Shown: positions 1-7,375 of the stretch, in pieces
Position numbering within the stretch: the first letter of the stretch is position 1
Layout: each line of letters opens with the position of its first letter
Origin: DASPPK01 sp041479575
Lineage (GTDB): Archaea > Thermoproteota > Bathyarchaeia > Bathyarchaeales > Bathycorpusculaceae
Assembly (NCBI GenBank): GCA_041479575.1
Contig: JBGOYH010000043.1
Coordinates: 1 to 13,978 of the forward strand
Length of the DNA stretch: 13,978 bases
Direction: 5' to 3'
The notes under the pieces: model-generated
Database searches by the model: none
What the model was told of the DNA's origin: nothing
Seen by the model: the letters and a program-made list of their open reading frames with translations, nothing else
Position numbers and translations under genes: made by a program

Positions 1-472
1 AAGTAAGGGTGCATACCGTGGCGATTCCACTTGGCGGATTGGTCGTTGTATTTATGTTCATTGGGGCGTAGCCGTGAAGAATTGCTTTCGCCATGTTTAC
101 GAAGTTGAATCCGTAAACTCCCTCTCCCGGCGTGGTAGTCCAATCGAGAGCAAGCTGGTTAATGTTGCTCCAATCAGCAGGGTATACTCGGGCGTGGAAC
201 AGTACTTCAGTCATGTCTGTGCAGTCTATAAGAGCAGGATCCCAGTGGAGTATGAATGATGCACCTGCCAAGTCACTCATGTTTTGAGCAACAACGTTTA
301 TCGTGAAAGTGCTGCCCACTCCCATGATGGCTGATGAGAATATGCTGTCTTTGGGGTCAATGAAGACTGCTGGACCTTGACCGAGCGTTGCGTTTGTTGG
401 GAATATGGCTGCGAATCCTAAGAGAACTGTTGCGATCATCATTATGGACATAATTTTAGCTATGTTCTTCAT
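1..472 (-). CDS. Secreted cohesin-like domain protein (partial, C-terminus beyond left edge)
   Basis: About 157 codons are visible with no stop before the left edge, so the gene is cut by the window and its full size is unknown. The first ~28 residues form a signal peptide (MKNIAKIMSIMMIATVLLGF, then a cleavage-like PTNA). From about residue 34 the sequence resembles a cohesin domain: a strand beginning AVFIDPKDS, then VGSTFTINVVAQNMSDLAGA followed by SFILHWDPALIDC, the usual 'G..f.v.v...n...laG..f.l.wdP.ll' pattern, and a later GIATVCTLT strand. The ATG at 470-472 follows a purine-rich ribosome site (GGAGAAGGGAG on the minus strand, about 481-491). A TATA box at 527-534 gives it a separate promoter from the upstream binding-protein gene. 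The product should be exported; a cohesin would bind dockerins, and a dockerin protein is encoded next door. The cohesin assignment is from pattern recognition only; a generic Ig-like surface domain is the alternative. Confidence 0.8.
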   Translation of the reverse strand, partial: MKNIAKIMSIMMIATVLLGFAAIFPTNATLGQGPAVFIDPKDSIFSSAIMGVGSTFTINVVAQNMSDLAGASFILHWDPALIDCTDMTEVLFHARVYPADWSNINQLALDWTTTPGEGVYGFNFVNMAKAILHGYAPMNINTTTNPPSGIATVCTLT

Positions 473-526
473 TTGTTTTTTCTCCCTTCTCCTTTTTGTT
501 CACTCACATAATCAGTTACTCTCCCA

Positions 527-534
527 ATTTAAAG
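527..534 (-). promoter_or_regulatory. TATA box for the cohesin-like gene
   Basis: The minus strand reads CTTTAAAT here, a good archaeal box A. A start about 26 bases downstream (near 504) would give a leader of roughly 30 bases carrying the purine-rich ribosome site before the ATG at 472. Confidence 0.55.
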
Positions 535-644
535 ATTCTGGAATTATCTTCTAGCTGAGTAGAAAGCTGCTTGGTCAGAAAATGGACGATCATAAAACAA
601 ACAGAACAATGTGCAAACCCGACATACTTTCGTTTGGAAAGATT

Positions 645-663
645 AGAAACAAAAAAGGGGGAT
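645..663 (-). terminator. U-rich terminator after the dockerin-tagged binding protein
   Basis: About 20 bases past the TAG stop at 684-686 the minus strand reads CCCCCTTTTTTGTTTCTAATC, a pyrimidine/U-rich run of the kind that ends archaeal transcription. It lies before the next promoter at 527-534, so the cohesin-like gene is probably a separate transcript. Confidence 0.5.
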
Positions 664-683
664 TAAAGGGTTTTCTAGACTTG

Positions 684-3320
684 CTATGGCCAGATTCCCC
701 AGCGTTTGTTGAAGTTGTTTGCCAGCAAGATAGCGTCATAGATGTCTATGACGAGATCAGGCTTCAGGTCAGCGTCTGCGTTAAAGCCCTTGTCGGTTGA
801 ATGCTTGTTGAACGAGTTTGACAGCAATATGGCATCGTAGATGTCGACTACTCCTTGACCGTTTATGTCGCCCACGAGCTTTTTGGCCTGAACAATGCCG
901 TCGTCTATTACGTTGTTGGTACTGTTGGTGTCTCGCGTCCTGTTGATGTCAACTGGGTTTGCTTCGCCAGCTACCTGCCAATCGCTAGGTGTGATTACCT
1001 GGGTGGCGCCGTCTTCATACCAGTCCAACGTCACAGTTACATTGCCTCCTGGAGCCAGCAACTTGTATGTAGCGTTGGGGTACTCTCTGTAGCCGGTTGC
1101 ATTGTATCTCTTCAGACCGATAGCAGTGTAGAGTATTCCGACAAGTCCGTTGGCGTCAGTTCTATGCACCGTGATGTCGTACGTCATCTTTGCCGCTGTT
1201 GAGCTGCCGTTGCCTCGCCTCATTTCGCCGTGAAAGACCAGAATTTGCGAGTAGTATACGATTGGTGTGATAGTCTTTGTTACGTCCACGTCAATAGGTT
1301 GCGTGGCGAATACGACCTTGGCTCTATCGTAGTAGTATGGGCCTGAATAGAGTTGGTTTACGTAAACTCCTCGGACCCAGTCTCTGTGCCATCCACGACC
1401 CGTAGGCTGTGTGAGTGGCAGACTGACTGCGTCATCGTGGTAGATCGTTTGCAATGTCTGGTATGAGCTATTTCTGACATTGACGTCAGCCGAAACTGCT
1501 GCTAGTGTAATGAGTGAGTCTGCAGTTGGATTGTTGTAGCCTTGGAAGTACGAGAAGTCTCCTTCCGAGAACATGTACGGTCTCGCAAAGTTGTCAGGAT
1601 CCGCGAAATCTGCTTGCCAACCGATGACCCAGCCCGGCAGCTGGTATGTTTCAAATGCTGTCAGGAAAGTATTCCATTCCATGTCAATTACGTTGACCTT
1701 GAACGTTTTTCCTGCCTTAGCACCCATCACTGTCATCTCGTTCGCAATCATCTGCGCCGCAATATGTCTTGCTTCGGCTCCGCTGTTCCAAACTATCGTT
1801 GTTTCCCAGTTCTGGTTCCATAGTCCTGCGGCCGTCAGTTCGTTTTGAATCGCAATTTCGTTCAAGTCATAGGCTGTTATAGCCTTGTTTTCGCAGTCAG
1901 GGGACAAACCTTTGATGTACCATGTAGCTGGCTGAATTGCCTCGCCATAATAGGCGCTGGCTATGTAGGCCGACGAGTTCAACGCCTGAGAGAAAGCCTT
2001 CCTCACGTGGCTATCGTTGAAGAAGTTAGGTGCCGGTGTTCCCGCAATCTTCGAAATGTATGGACTCGCTGTATCCACGACGAACGTATAGGCGACAATT
2101 TCGTTACTGAGCGCAGGTGTGTTCCAGTAGAGTACTATGCCTGGAATCGCGGTGTGTCCTGATAGGTCTGAGGGTTCTAGCAGGTCCCACATGTTCGCTC
2201 TTGGAACAATACACGTATCGAACTCGCCTGACAAGAACTCCATTTTCCTTGTCGGCCAAGCATTGATACCTGTCTCGAGTATGGTGTGCACGTGGGGACC
2301 AGCAGGACCATCTGCCCATCCACCCCAGTAGGTTGGGTTCCAGTCAAGTCTCCATTGTAGCATTGCCTTGTCCCAGTATGTGAATTGGTATGGTCCGGTG
2401 CCGCACATTGCGGGTTCTGCGCTTGCACTCGAGTACTTTGAGTATCCTGCATAGTGTGTGTCTAGCGGTGTCTGCTGGCTGCTCGGCTTTCTTCGATAAA
2501 TTGTTGACCACGTGTCGAAGAATGTTCCGTTCCAGCATCCGTGCTCGATGCAGAAGTTCTTCGGGGGTATGCATCCAAAGGTGTTGGCAAAGGTCTGGTA
2601 TAGACCACCGAGTGGCCAGTCGTTAAGGAAGTGGAAAGTCACGTTGTTGCCACTGACAGTCATGAAGGCTTGAATAGCAGCTGCTGCTTTCCTTTCACCT
2701 ACCCCGTCGACCCCGACTGGGTCGAGCGTTGGAGTAGCTACGTTGCTATCATACGAGTTATTTACCGAGCTCGCGAAGTAGCTTCTGCCTATGTATGGTG
2801 TTAGGAACAGCCATTGTGGTCCTCCAGAGCAGTCTTGAACGAGCATTCTCTGGAAGTTGTAGACAACATCGGCTGCTGTCAAAGTCTGCCCAGAGTGAAC
2901 AACGCTCGCACTGTCTGTCCAATCCGCGAACGTCTTTGTAGTGTCGATTGTGAAAGTCCAGTTGCTTCCGGAACCCTGGACGGCGACTACGTCCGGCAGT
3001 GTAGTGGCGAGTACTGGTTTGAAGTCGGCAAGTGCTGCAAGGTTACTGTCATTTACTTTGGAGGTTTCCGGTGGCAGATATGGCGCGTACTGACCGCTCT
3101 GGTTGAAGAAGATCAGTGAATCGTACACGTTCATTATTAGCTCGCCACTGGCAGTGTCGTAGCATCGGACAGGGTCAACGTTTCTTGGTTGACTGATGGT
3201 CCCAATATAGTAATAGCTGGTGTCAATTGGTGGCTGCGCTGAAAACACTGGAATCATCGCAAAAGTCCCTGTTACTAGCAAACACGTCACGATTACTATT
3301 AATAGTTTTTTGGCGTTCAT
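684..3320 (-). CDS. ABC transporter peptide-binding protein (family 5) with C-terminal dockerin
   Basis: 878 residues, much longer than the usual ~530-600 of family 5 (DppA/OppA-like) binding proteins. Residues 1-28 are a signal peptide (MNAKKLLIVIVTCLLVTG, cleavage-like FSA). The binding fold runs from about 34 to 690: an early IGTISQPRNVDPVRCYDT segment, TLTAADVVYNFQRML, and late WQADFADPDNFARPYMF. Residues ~700-815 look like a beta-rich linker domain. Residues 816-878 form a dockerin of two repeats, the first starting VGDINGQGVVDIYDAILL, the second ADLKPDLVIDIYDAILL. It has its own TATA box (3379-3386) and purine-rich ribosome site before the ATG at 3320. It lies just downstream of the permease/ATPase operon, so it probably captures peptides for that importer outside the cell. 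No lipobox cysteine or C-terminal membrane helix is seen, unusual for an archaeal binding protein; the dockerin may replace the anchor (inference). Confidence 0.93.
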   Translation of the reverse strand: MNAKKLLIVIVTCLLVTGTFAMIPVFSAQPPIDTSYYYIGTISQPRNVDPVRCYDTASGELIMNVYDSLIFFNQSGQYAPYLPPETSKVNDSNLAALADFKPVLATTLPDVVAVQGSGSNWTFTIDTTKTFADWTDSASVVHSGQTLTAADVVYNFQRMLVQDCSGGPQWLFLTPYIGRSYFASSVNNSYDSNVATPTLDPVGVDGVGERKAAAAIQAFMTVSGNNVTFHFLNDWPLGGLYQTFANTFGCIPPKNFCIEHGCWNGTFFDTWSTIYRRKPSSQQTPLDTHYAGYSKYSSASAEPAMCGTGPYQFTYWDKAMLQWRLDWNPTYWGGWADGPAGPHVHTILETGINAWPTRKMEFLSGEFDTCIVPRANMWDLLEPSDLSGHTAIPGIVLYWNTPALSNEIVAYTFVVDTASPYISKIAGTPAPNFFNDSHVRKAFSQALNSSAYIASAYYGEAIQPATWYIKGLSPDCENKAITAYDLNEIAIQNELTAAGLWNQNWETTIVWNSGAEARHIAAQMIANEMTVMGAKAGKTFKVNVIDMEWNTFLTAFETYQLPGWVIGWQADFADPDNFARPYMFSEGDFSYFQGYNNPTADSLITLAAVSADVNVRNSSYQTLQTIYHDDAVSLPLTQPTGRGWHRDWVRGVYVNQLYSGPYYYDRAKVVFATQPIDVDVTKTITPIVYYSQILVFHGEMRRGNGSSTAAKMTYDITVHRTDANGLVGILYTAIGLKRYNATGYREYPNATYKLLAPGGNVTVTLDWYEDGATQVITPSDWQVAGEANPVDINRTRDTNSTNNVIDDGIVQAKKLVGDINGQGVVDIYDAILLSNSFNKHSTDKGFNADADLKPDLVIDIYDAILLANNFNKRWGIWP

Positions 3321-3378
3321 TTTATCCCTTCTTATCTCCTATTCTCCTTTTATCAGCAACAAAACATAACATATGCCC

Positions 3379-3386
3379 ATATATAG
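3379..3386 (-). promoter_or_regulatory. TATA box for the binding-protein gene
   Basis: The minus strand reads CTATATAT, followed about 60 bases on by the ATG at 3320. A start near 3355 gives a ~35-base leader containing AGGAGATAAGAAGGG. A private promoter would let the binding protein be made in excess over the membrane components. Confidence 0.6.
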
Positions 3387-3449
3387 CATTTACGGAAAAT
3401 TGTTCTAGAGTCTTCTACTCTGCCTTTTCCAATAACAGATTCATCAGCC

Positions 3450-3743
3450 TCACAGCCTAGACATCCCAAAGACCACTGAGACTACGATCATAGCGACTCC
3501 CACTATCATCAAGGCTTTCATACGTGATGTCTGGTCCGAGTGGAAGAAAGCCATCAAAGCCCCCACAAAGAAAATCAAGGCACCTTCAACGAATGCTAGA
3601 TCCGAAGCGATCCTGGTGACCGGCTTTCCTGCAAAATAACCTATTGGAAAGAAAAGCACCGAAAAGACGCCAGCGATCAAATCGACGATTGAAAGAACCG
3701 CCAAGGGCAGTGCAATGTTTCTAATGAAGAGATGACTAAACAA
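3450..3743 (-). CDS. Small three-helix membrane protein at end of transporter operon
   Basis: 97 residues, family not recognised. Three hydrophobic segments are visible at about residues 12-35, 47-68 and 76-94, with short charged links (GKPVTR, SDQTSRMK). The start is TTG at 3743, supported by GGAG (minus strand, 3751-3754) seven bases upstream; no ATG lies early enough in frame. It begins 29 bases after the stop of the ATPase gene, in the same direction and without an obvious promoter, so it is likely the last gene of the peptide transporter operon. It could be an accessory or stabilising subunit, or an unrelated passenger; the sequence alone does not say. Confidence 0.72.
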   Translation of the reverse strand: MFSHLFIRNIALPLAVLSIVDLIAGVFSVLFFPIGYFAGKPVTRIASDLAFVEGALIFFVGALMAFFHSDQTSRMKALMIVGVAMIVVSVVFGMSRL

Positions 3744-3772
3744 TCACTTTCTCCACTTGTGGAGTTGAGAAA

Positions 3773-4822
3773 CTACTTGCTGTAGAGATGACATGCAACC
3801 ATGTGCCCGTTTCCAACGTCAACGAGCTTGGGCTCCTGTGTCTGACAGACCTGCATTGAACTTTCACATCTTGGATGGAATCTGCACCCTGCAGGAGGAT
3901 TGACTGGGCTTGGAACCTCACCACTTAGAATGACTCGTGTCCGCTTCGCGGTGGGGTCGGGTATGGGAATTGCAGAGAACAAAGCGAGAGAATATGGATG
4001 AAGCGGTCTCGCGTAGAGTTCAGGTGTTGGGGCAAGTTCCACTATTTTCCCTAGATACATGACTGCGACCCTGTCAGCAATACATTCGACCACGCTCAGG
4101 TCATGGCTGATGTAGACATAGGTCAGGTCAAAGTCTTTGCGAAGTCCTTGAAACAGGTTGAGAAGTTGAGCACGAACAGAAACGTCCACTGAAGATGTTG
4201 GTTCGTCGAGGAATACGAGTTTTGGTGTGGTGATCAAAGCTCTAGCTATGGCTATTCTTTGCCTTTGTCCTCCACTGAACTCGTGTGGGTATCTGTACAG
4301 ATGCCTTTCCCCTAGGCCTACCCTCACCAGAATCTCGCTTACTCTTTTGATGGCAGCAGTTCCCTTGGCGATATTCTGCACAGCCAAGGGTTCGGCCAGG
4401 ATATCCTTAACAAGCATTCTGGGATTCAGAGAGCGCGTGGGATCTTGGTAGACAAGCTGCATTTTCCTCCTCATCTCTCTCAGCTTGTGACCTCTGAAAA
4501 CTGCGAGATCCCATTGTCTTCTCAATCTCCCGAGGTCAGACCTGTCCTTCTTTTCTCTCTGCAACGTCATTATGTTTTCCTTTATCTCACCTGGAACATC
4601 AAAGAATATGTTTCCTGAATTAGGATTGATAAGCCTCAATATTGTTTTCGCCAAGGTGGTTTTCCCGCAGCCAGACTCGCCTACAAGACCAAAAGCCTCT
4701 CCTTTCCTCACCGATATTGAAACACCGTCAACTGCCTTGACTGCGCCGACTTTCCTTCGCAGTAGTCCTCCGGTCAAGGCATAATATTTCTTTAGATCTT
4801 CTATTTCAAGCAAGTAGCTCAT
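3773..4822 (-). CDS. dppF: Peptide ABC transporter ATPase (DppF/OppF-type)
   Basis: 349 residues, a normal length. It hydrolyses ATP on the inner face of the membrane to drive peptide import, paired with the DppD-type ATPase. Visible motifs: Walker A GESGCGKT (48-55), Q-loop YQDP (Q126), signature FSGGQRQR (182-189), Walker B LVFLDEP (202-208), D-loop SSVD, switch H240. The C-terminal oligopeptide/dipeptide extension includes PLHPYSLAL and cysteines 313, 319, 326 and 344 (CRFHPRC...C...C), a four-cysteine set like that proposed to hold an iron-sulfur cluster in OppD-type subunits. Residues ~76-118 form a charged insertion before the Q-loop. The ATG at 4822 overlaps the stop of the preceding gene by 4 bases (ATGA), so translation is probably coupled. 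Confidence 0.95.
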   Translation of the reverse strand: MSYLLEIEDLKKYYALTGGLLRRKVGAVKAVDGVSISVRKGEAFGLVGESGCGKTTLAKTILRLINPNSGNIFFDVPGEIKENIMTLQREKKDRSDLGRLRRQWDLAVFRGHKLREMRRKMQLVYQDPTRSLNPRMLVKDILAEPLAVQNIAKGTAAIKRVSEILVRVGLGERHLYRYPHEFSGGQRQRIAIARALITTPKLVFLDEPTSSVDVSVRAQLLNLFQGLRKDFDLTYVYISHDLSVVECIADRVAVMYLGKIVELAPTPELYARPLHPYSLALFSAIPIPDPTAKRTRVILSGEVPSPVNPPAGCRFHPRCESSMQVCQTQEPKLVDVGNGHMVACHLYSK

Positions 4823-6012
4823 GCTCTTTCACCCGTGTAGAGATGACACAGGACTTGATGGTCCTTCTTTGCCGTCACAAAATCAGGTTTTCGGCTCACA
4901 CAAATGTCCATCGCATACGGGCATCTATCATTGAATCTGCACCCTTCGGGCGGATCAATCAAGCTCGGCACAAACCCCTCAATCGACTTGAACTCTTGCC
5001 CTGGCCTTGGAATGCACTCTAGAAGTGCTTTTGTGTAAGGATGCAATGGGTTCTTGAAAATCTCAATCACCCCGCCGAGTTCTACAACGTTTCCGGCATA
5101 CATTACTGCGACGCGATCACACATTTCGGCTACCACGCCCATGTCATGAGTAATGTACTGTATTGTCATCCCGTATTCCTTCTTCAGTTCCTTGATCAAT
5201 GTTAGGATTTGAAGCTGGACTGTGACATCCAAGTTGGTTGTCGGCTCATCAGCTATGAGCAGATTCGGGTTGCATGACAAAGCCATTGCTATTACGACCC
5301 TCTGAGCCATGCCACCGCTTAGTTCGTGCGGGTACATATCTGCTACTCTTTCGGGGTCGGGTATTCGCATGTCCTTGAGCATTCGGACGACTTCTCTTCC
5401 GACCTCTTTTTCAAATCGTTTCTTAAAACGGTTTAAAAGCGGGATTTTCGACATGATTCTGACAGAAAGTCCACTAGAGTTTTCAACCATTCTCTTCAGC
5501 ATTCGTCTTTCCTGTTTGCTCAATACAGCTTTCCCGAGTTTTCCTTTCTCCTGTTGACTTATGCTGGGATCATTCAGTTTCTCAGCCGCAGCCTTGTCGT
5601 CTTCCAGCACTTTCTTGCTTAGTTCTTCCAATCTATGATGTACGATGGCTTCAGATATCTGCTGTTTAACGGTGTAAACGGGATTCAGTGCAGATTTAGG
5701 ATCCTGGAAAATCATCGAAATGTCGTTTCCTCTCACATTCCTGAGGTAGGCATCCCTTTGGTGAAGCAAGTTGACCCACTGGTCGTTCTTTCGTAAGAGG
5801 ACTCGGCCGCCTTCTATTCGCCCGGGTGGAGGGACAAGAACCAGTTCTGATAAACCTGTAACAGATTTGCCGCATCCTGTCTCTCCGACTACTCCCAGGG
5901 TTTCTCCGTCCTTGACATAAAGATTCACCCTGTCAAGAGCTTGCACCACTCCTTCGTACGTGTAGAATCTCAAGTCTAGGTCTCTTATGCGCAAAAATCG
6001 ATCTTCGGTCAA
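4819..6012 (-). CDS. dppD: Peptide ABC transporter ATPase (DppD/OppD-type) with helical insertion
   Basis: 397 residues against the usual ~320-340. Motifs: Walker A GETGCGKS (43-50), Q-loop FQDP (Q103), signature LSGGMAQR (231-238), Walker B LLIADEP (251-257), D-loop NLD, switch H289, and a C-terminal peptide-transporter domain with PLHPYTKAL and cysteines 358, 364, 371 and 389. Extra length comes from a highly charged, probably helical insertion at about residues 128-208, between Q-loop and signature, the helical subdomain that contacts the permease. The start is TTG at 6012: GAGGAGG at 6020-6026 lies seven bases upstream, inside the end of the permease gene, while a nearby ATG at 6017 meets a stop after two codons. 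The gap to the permease stop is one base. It is the second of two ATPases that form the heterodimeric motor. Confidence 0.94.
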   Translation of the reverse strand: MTEDRFLRIRDLDLRFYTYEGVVQALDRVNLYVKDGETLGVVGETGCGKSVTGLSELVLVPPPGRIEGGRVLLRKNDQWVNLLHQRDAYLRNVRGNDISMIFQDPKSALNPVYTVKQQISEAIVHHRLEELSKKVLEDDKAAAEKLNDPSISQQEKGKLGKAVLSKQERRMLKRMVENSSGLSVRIMSKIPLLNRFKKRFEKEVGREVVRMLKDMRIPDPERVADMYPHELSGGMAQRVVIAMALSCNPNLLIADEPTTNLDVTVQLQILTLIKELKKEYGMTIQYITHDMGVVAEMCDRVAVMYAGNVVELGGVIEIFKNPLHPYTKALLECIPRPGQEFKSIEGFVPSLIDPPEGCRFNDRCPYAMDICVSRKPDFVTAKKDHQVLCHLYTGERA

Positions 6013-6013
6013 T

Positions 6014-7375
6014 TCATTTCCTCCTCAGAGTTGGGTCAAGTATGTCGCGGAGGGCATCTCCCAGAAGGTTCCAGCCCATTACGAACAATGATATGAACAA
6101 ACCCGGTATCAGGAAGGTGTACCAGTATTGGAACGGGTTACTTGGGGGACCATAGATCCAGTTTAATGAACGGAAGATGATCGCGCCCCACTCCGCATAG
6201 CCAACTGGTGCCCCAAGACCCAGAAAACTCAACGCTGCAGCAGCCAAGACTATGGTTCCGATGTCCAATGTGAAAACTATGAGTATGGGATAGATGGAGT
6301 TTGGCAGTATGTGCTTTAGGATAACTCTAAAATCCGAGCAACCCACGGATTTCGCAGCTTCCACATAGTCCTCGTTTTTGATTCTAAATATTTCCCCTCG
6401 GATTAACCTAGCATATCCAGGCCATCCTACTATGGTCAAGGCAAGCATGATTGCATCTAGGCGATTAAGACCTAACGGCACAAGGACGACGACCAGAGTC
6501 ATGCACAATATCAAGCCTGGAAAAGCGAAAATGATGTCTGTGAAACGCATAAGCACTTCATCAAGCCACCCTCCATAGTACGAAGCGACTATTCCAATTG
6601 CTAAACCTATAAGCACAGAGCCCCCTGCGACGTAAAGCCCTGTTCGAAGGGCGGCCTGTACACCCCATATACATCCATAGTATATGTCGTACTGACTCTC
6701 CATAGTGCCAAACGGATGCTTTATGCTTGGGGCCTGCGGAGCCACGGAATGACGCACAAGAAGTTCCTGATCATATGGCATCATGTTCGGGTTGCCGCCT
6801 TGGGTTATATCTCCTGGAGGTGCTAACACTGGTGCAAGCAAAGCCATCAAAACATAGAAAATAATGATGGCGGCTCCAATTATCGACAGCGGACTCTTCT
6901 TCACAAGTCTCAGCGTAAACTTGTATTCCTTGAGTCTAGGCTGCATTTCAACCCTGAACTTGGCCACAACGTCGCGTACTCCTTCGCCTCCAAAGAAGGG
7001 TGTTACAGACGGTTTCCTCAGATAGTACAACAGCACAAAATCCAACTCCAACCCCATTGCCAGAATGATCCATCCCATACCGTTCGTGAGCGCTAACCAA
7101 ATCCTCAGAACCACATCAACAATCAAAGCTAGTAGTGTCGATACCCAAGCAGTAGCCAGCCCTGCCCAAAGGTTATACGCAATGAATACGCCAAGTATTC
7201 CAAGTGTGATCAAGCCAACCATTGCCCACGTATTGTCCAAGGGGCGAAACAATTGTCCAAGCAGATTTCCTGGAAGGAGCACTAGGAAGCTCAAGTTCAG
7301 TGTTATAACTGCCACTGCGACTGCAAGCATTGCAAGCGTACTTATTGCTAATGGTCTTTCCTCTACCATTGTCAT
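6014..7375 (-). CDS. dppC: Peptide ABC transporter permease (DppC-type) with extra N-terminal membrane domain
   Basis: 453 residues, about 150 more than a usual DppC. The C-terminal two thirds are typical: an N-terminal helix at ~163-185, a long extracytoplasmic segment with HPFGTMESQYD (220-230), the transport domain from ~245 to 445, and the ATPase-contact EAA loop YVEAAKSVGCSDFRVILKH (337-355), ending GDALRDILDPTLRRK. The first ~120 residues carry four additional hydrophobic segments (about 10-34, 50-72, 75-95, 99-118), followed by a charged link (VRDVVAKFRVEMQPRLKEYK). The ATG at 7375 overlaps the stop of the upstream permease by four bases. With DppB it forms the membrane channel. The extra domain has no function that can be read from sequence; it might regulate the pore or bind another subunit. 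Confidence 0.94.
   Translation of the reverse strand: MTMVEERPLAISTLAMLAVAVAVITLNLSFLVLLPGNLLGQLFRPLDNTWAMVGLITLGILGVFIAYNLWAGLATAWVSTLLALIVDVVLRIWLALTNGMGWIILAMGLELDFVLLYYLRKPSVTPFFGGEGVRDVVAKFRVEMQPRLKEYKFTLRLVKKSPLSIIGAAIIIFYVLMALLAPVLAPPGDITQGGNPNMMPYDQELLVRHSVAPQAPSIKHPFGTMESQYDIYYGCIWGVQAALRTGLYVAGGSVLIGLAIGIVASYYGGWLDEVLMRFTDIIFAFPGLILCMTLVVVLVPLGLNRLDAIMLALTIVGWPGYARLIRGEIFRIKNEDYVEAAKSVGCSDFRVILKHILPNSIYPILIVFTLDIGTIVLAAAALSFLGLGAPVGYAEWGAIIFRSLNWIYGPPSNPFQYWYTFLIPGLFISLFVMGWNLLGDALRDILDPTLRRK
6020..6026 (-). promoter_or_regulatory. Ribosome binding site deciding the TTG start of dppD
   Basis: The minus strand reads GAGGAGG, a near-perfect Shine-Dalgarno site, embedded in the last codons (Leu-Arg-Arg-Lys) of the permease gene. 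Spacing to TTG at 6012 is seven bases. This supports a TTG start and coupling to the end of permease translation. Confidence 0.75.

Noticed and set aside
2104..2626. Several frames on both strands across the binding-protein gene
   Set aside because: Shadows of the long gene at 684-3320, without ribosome sites or family features.
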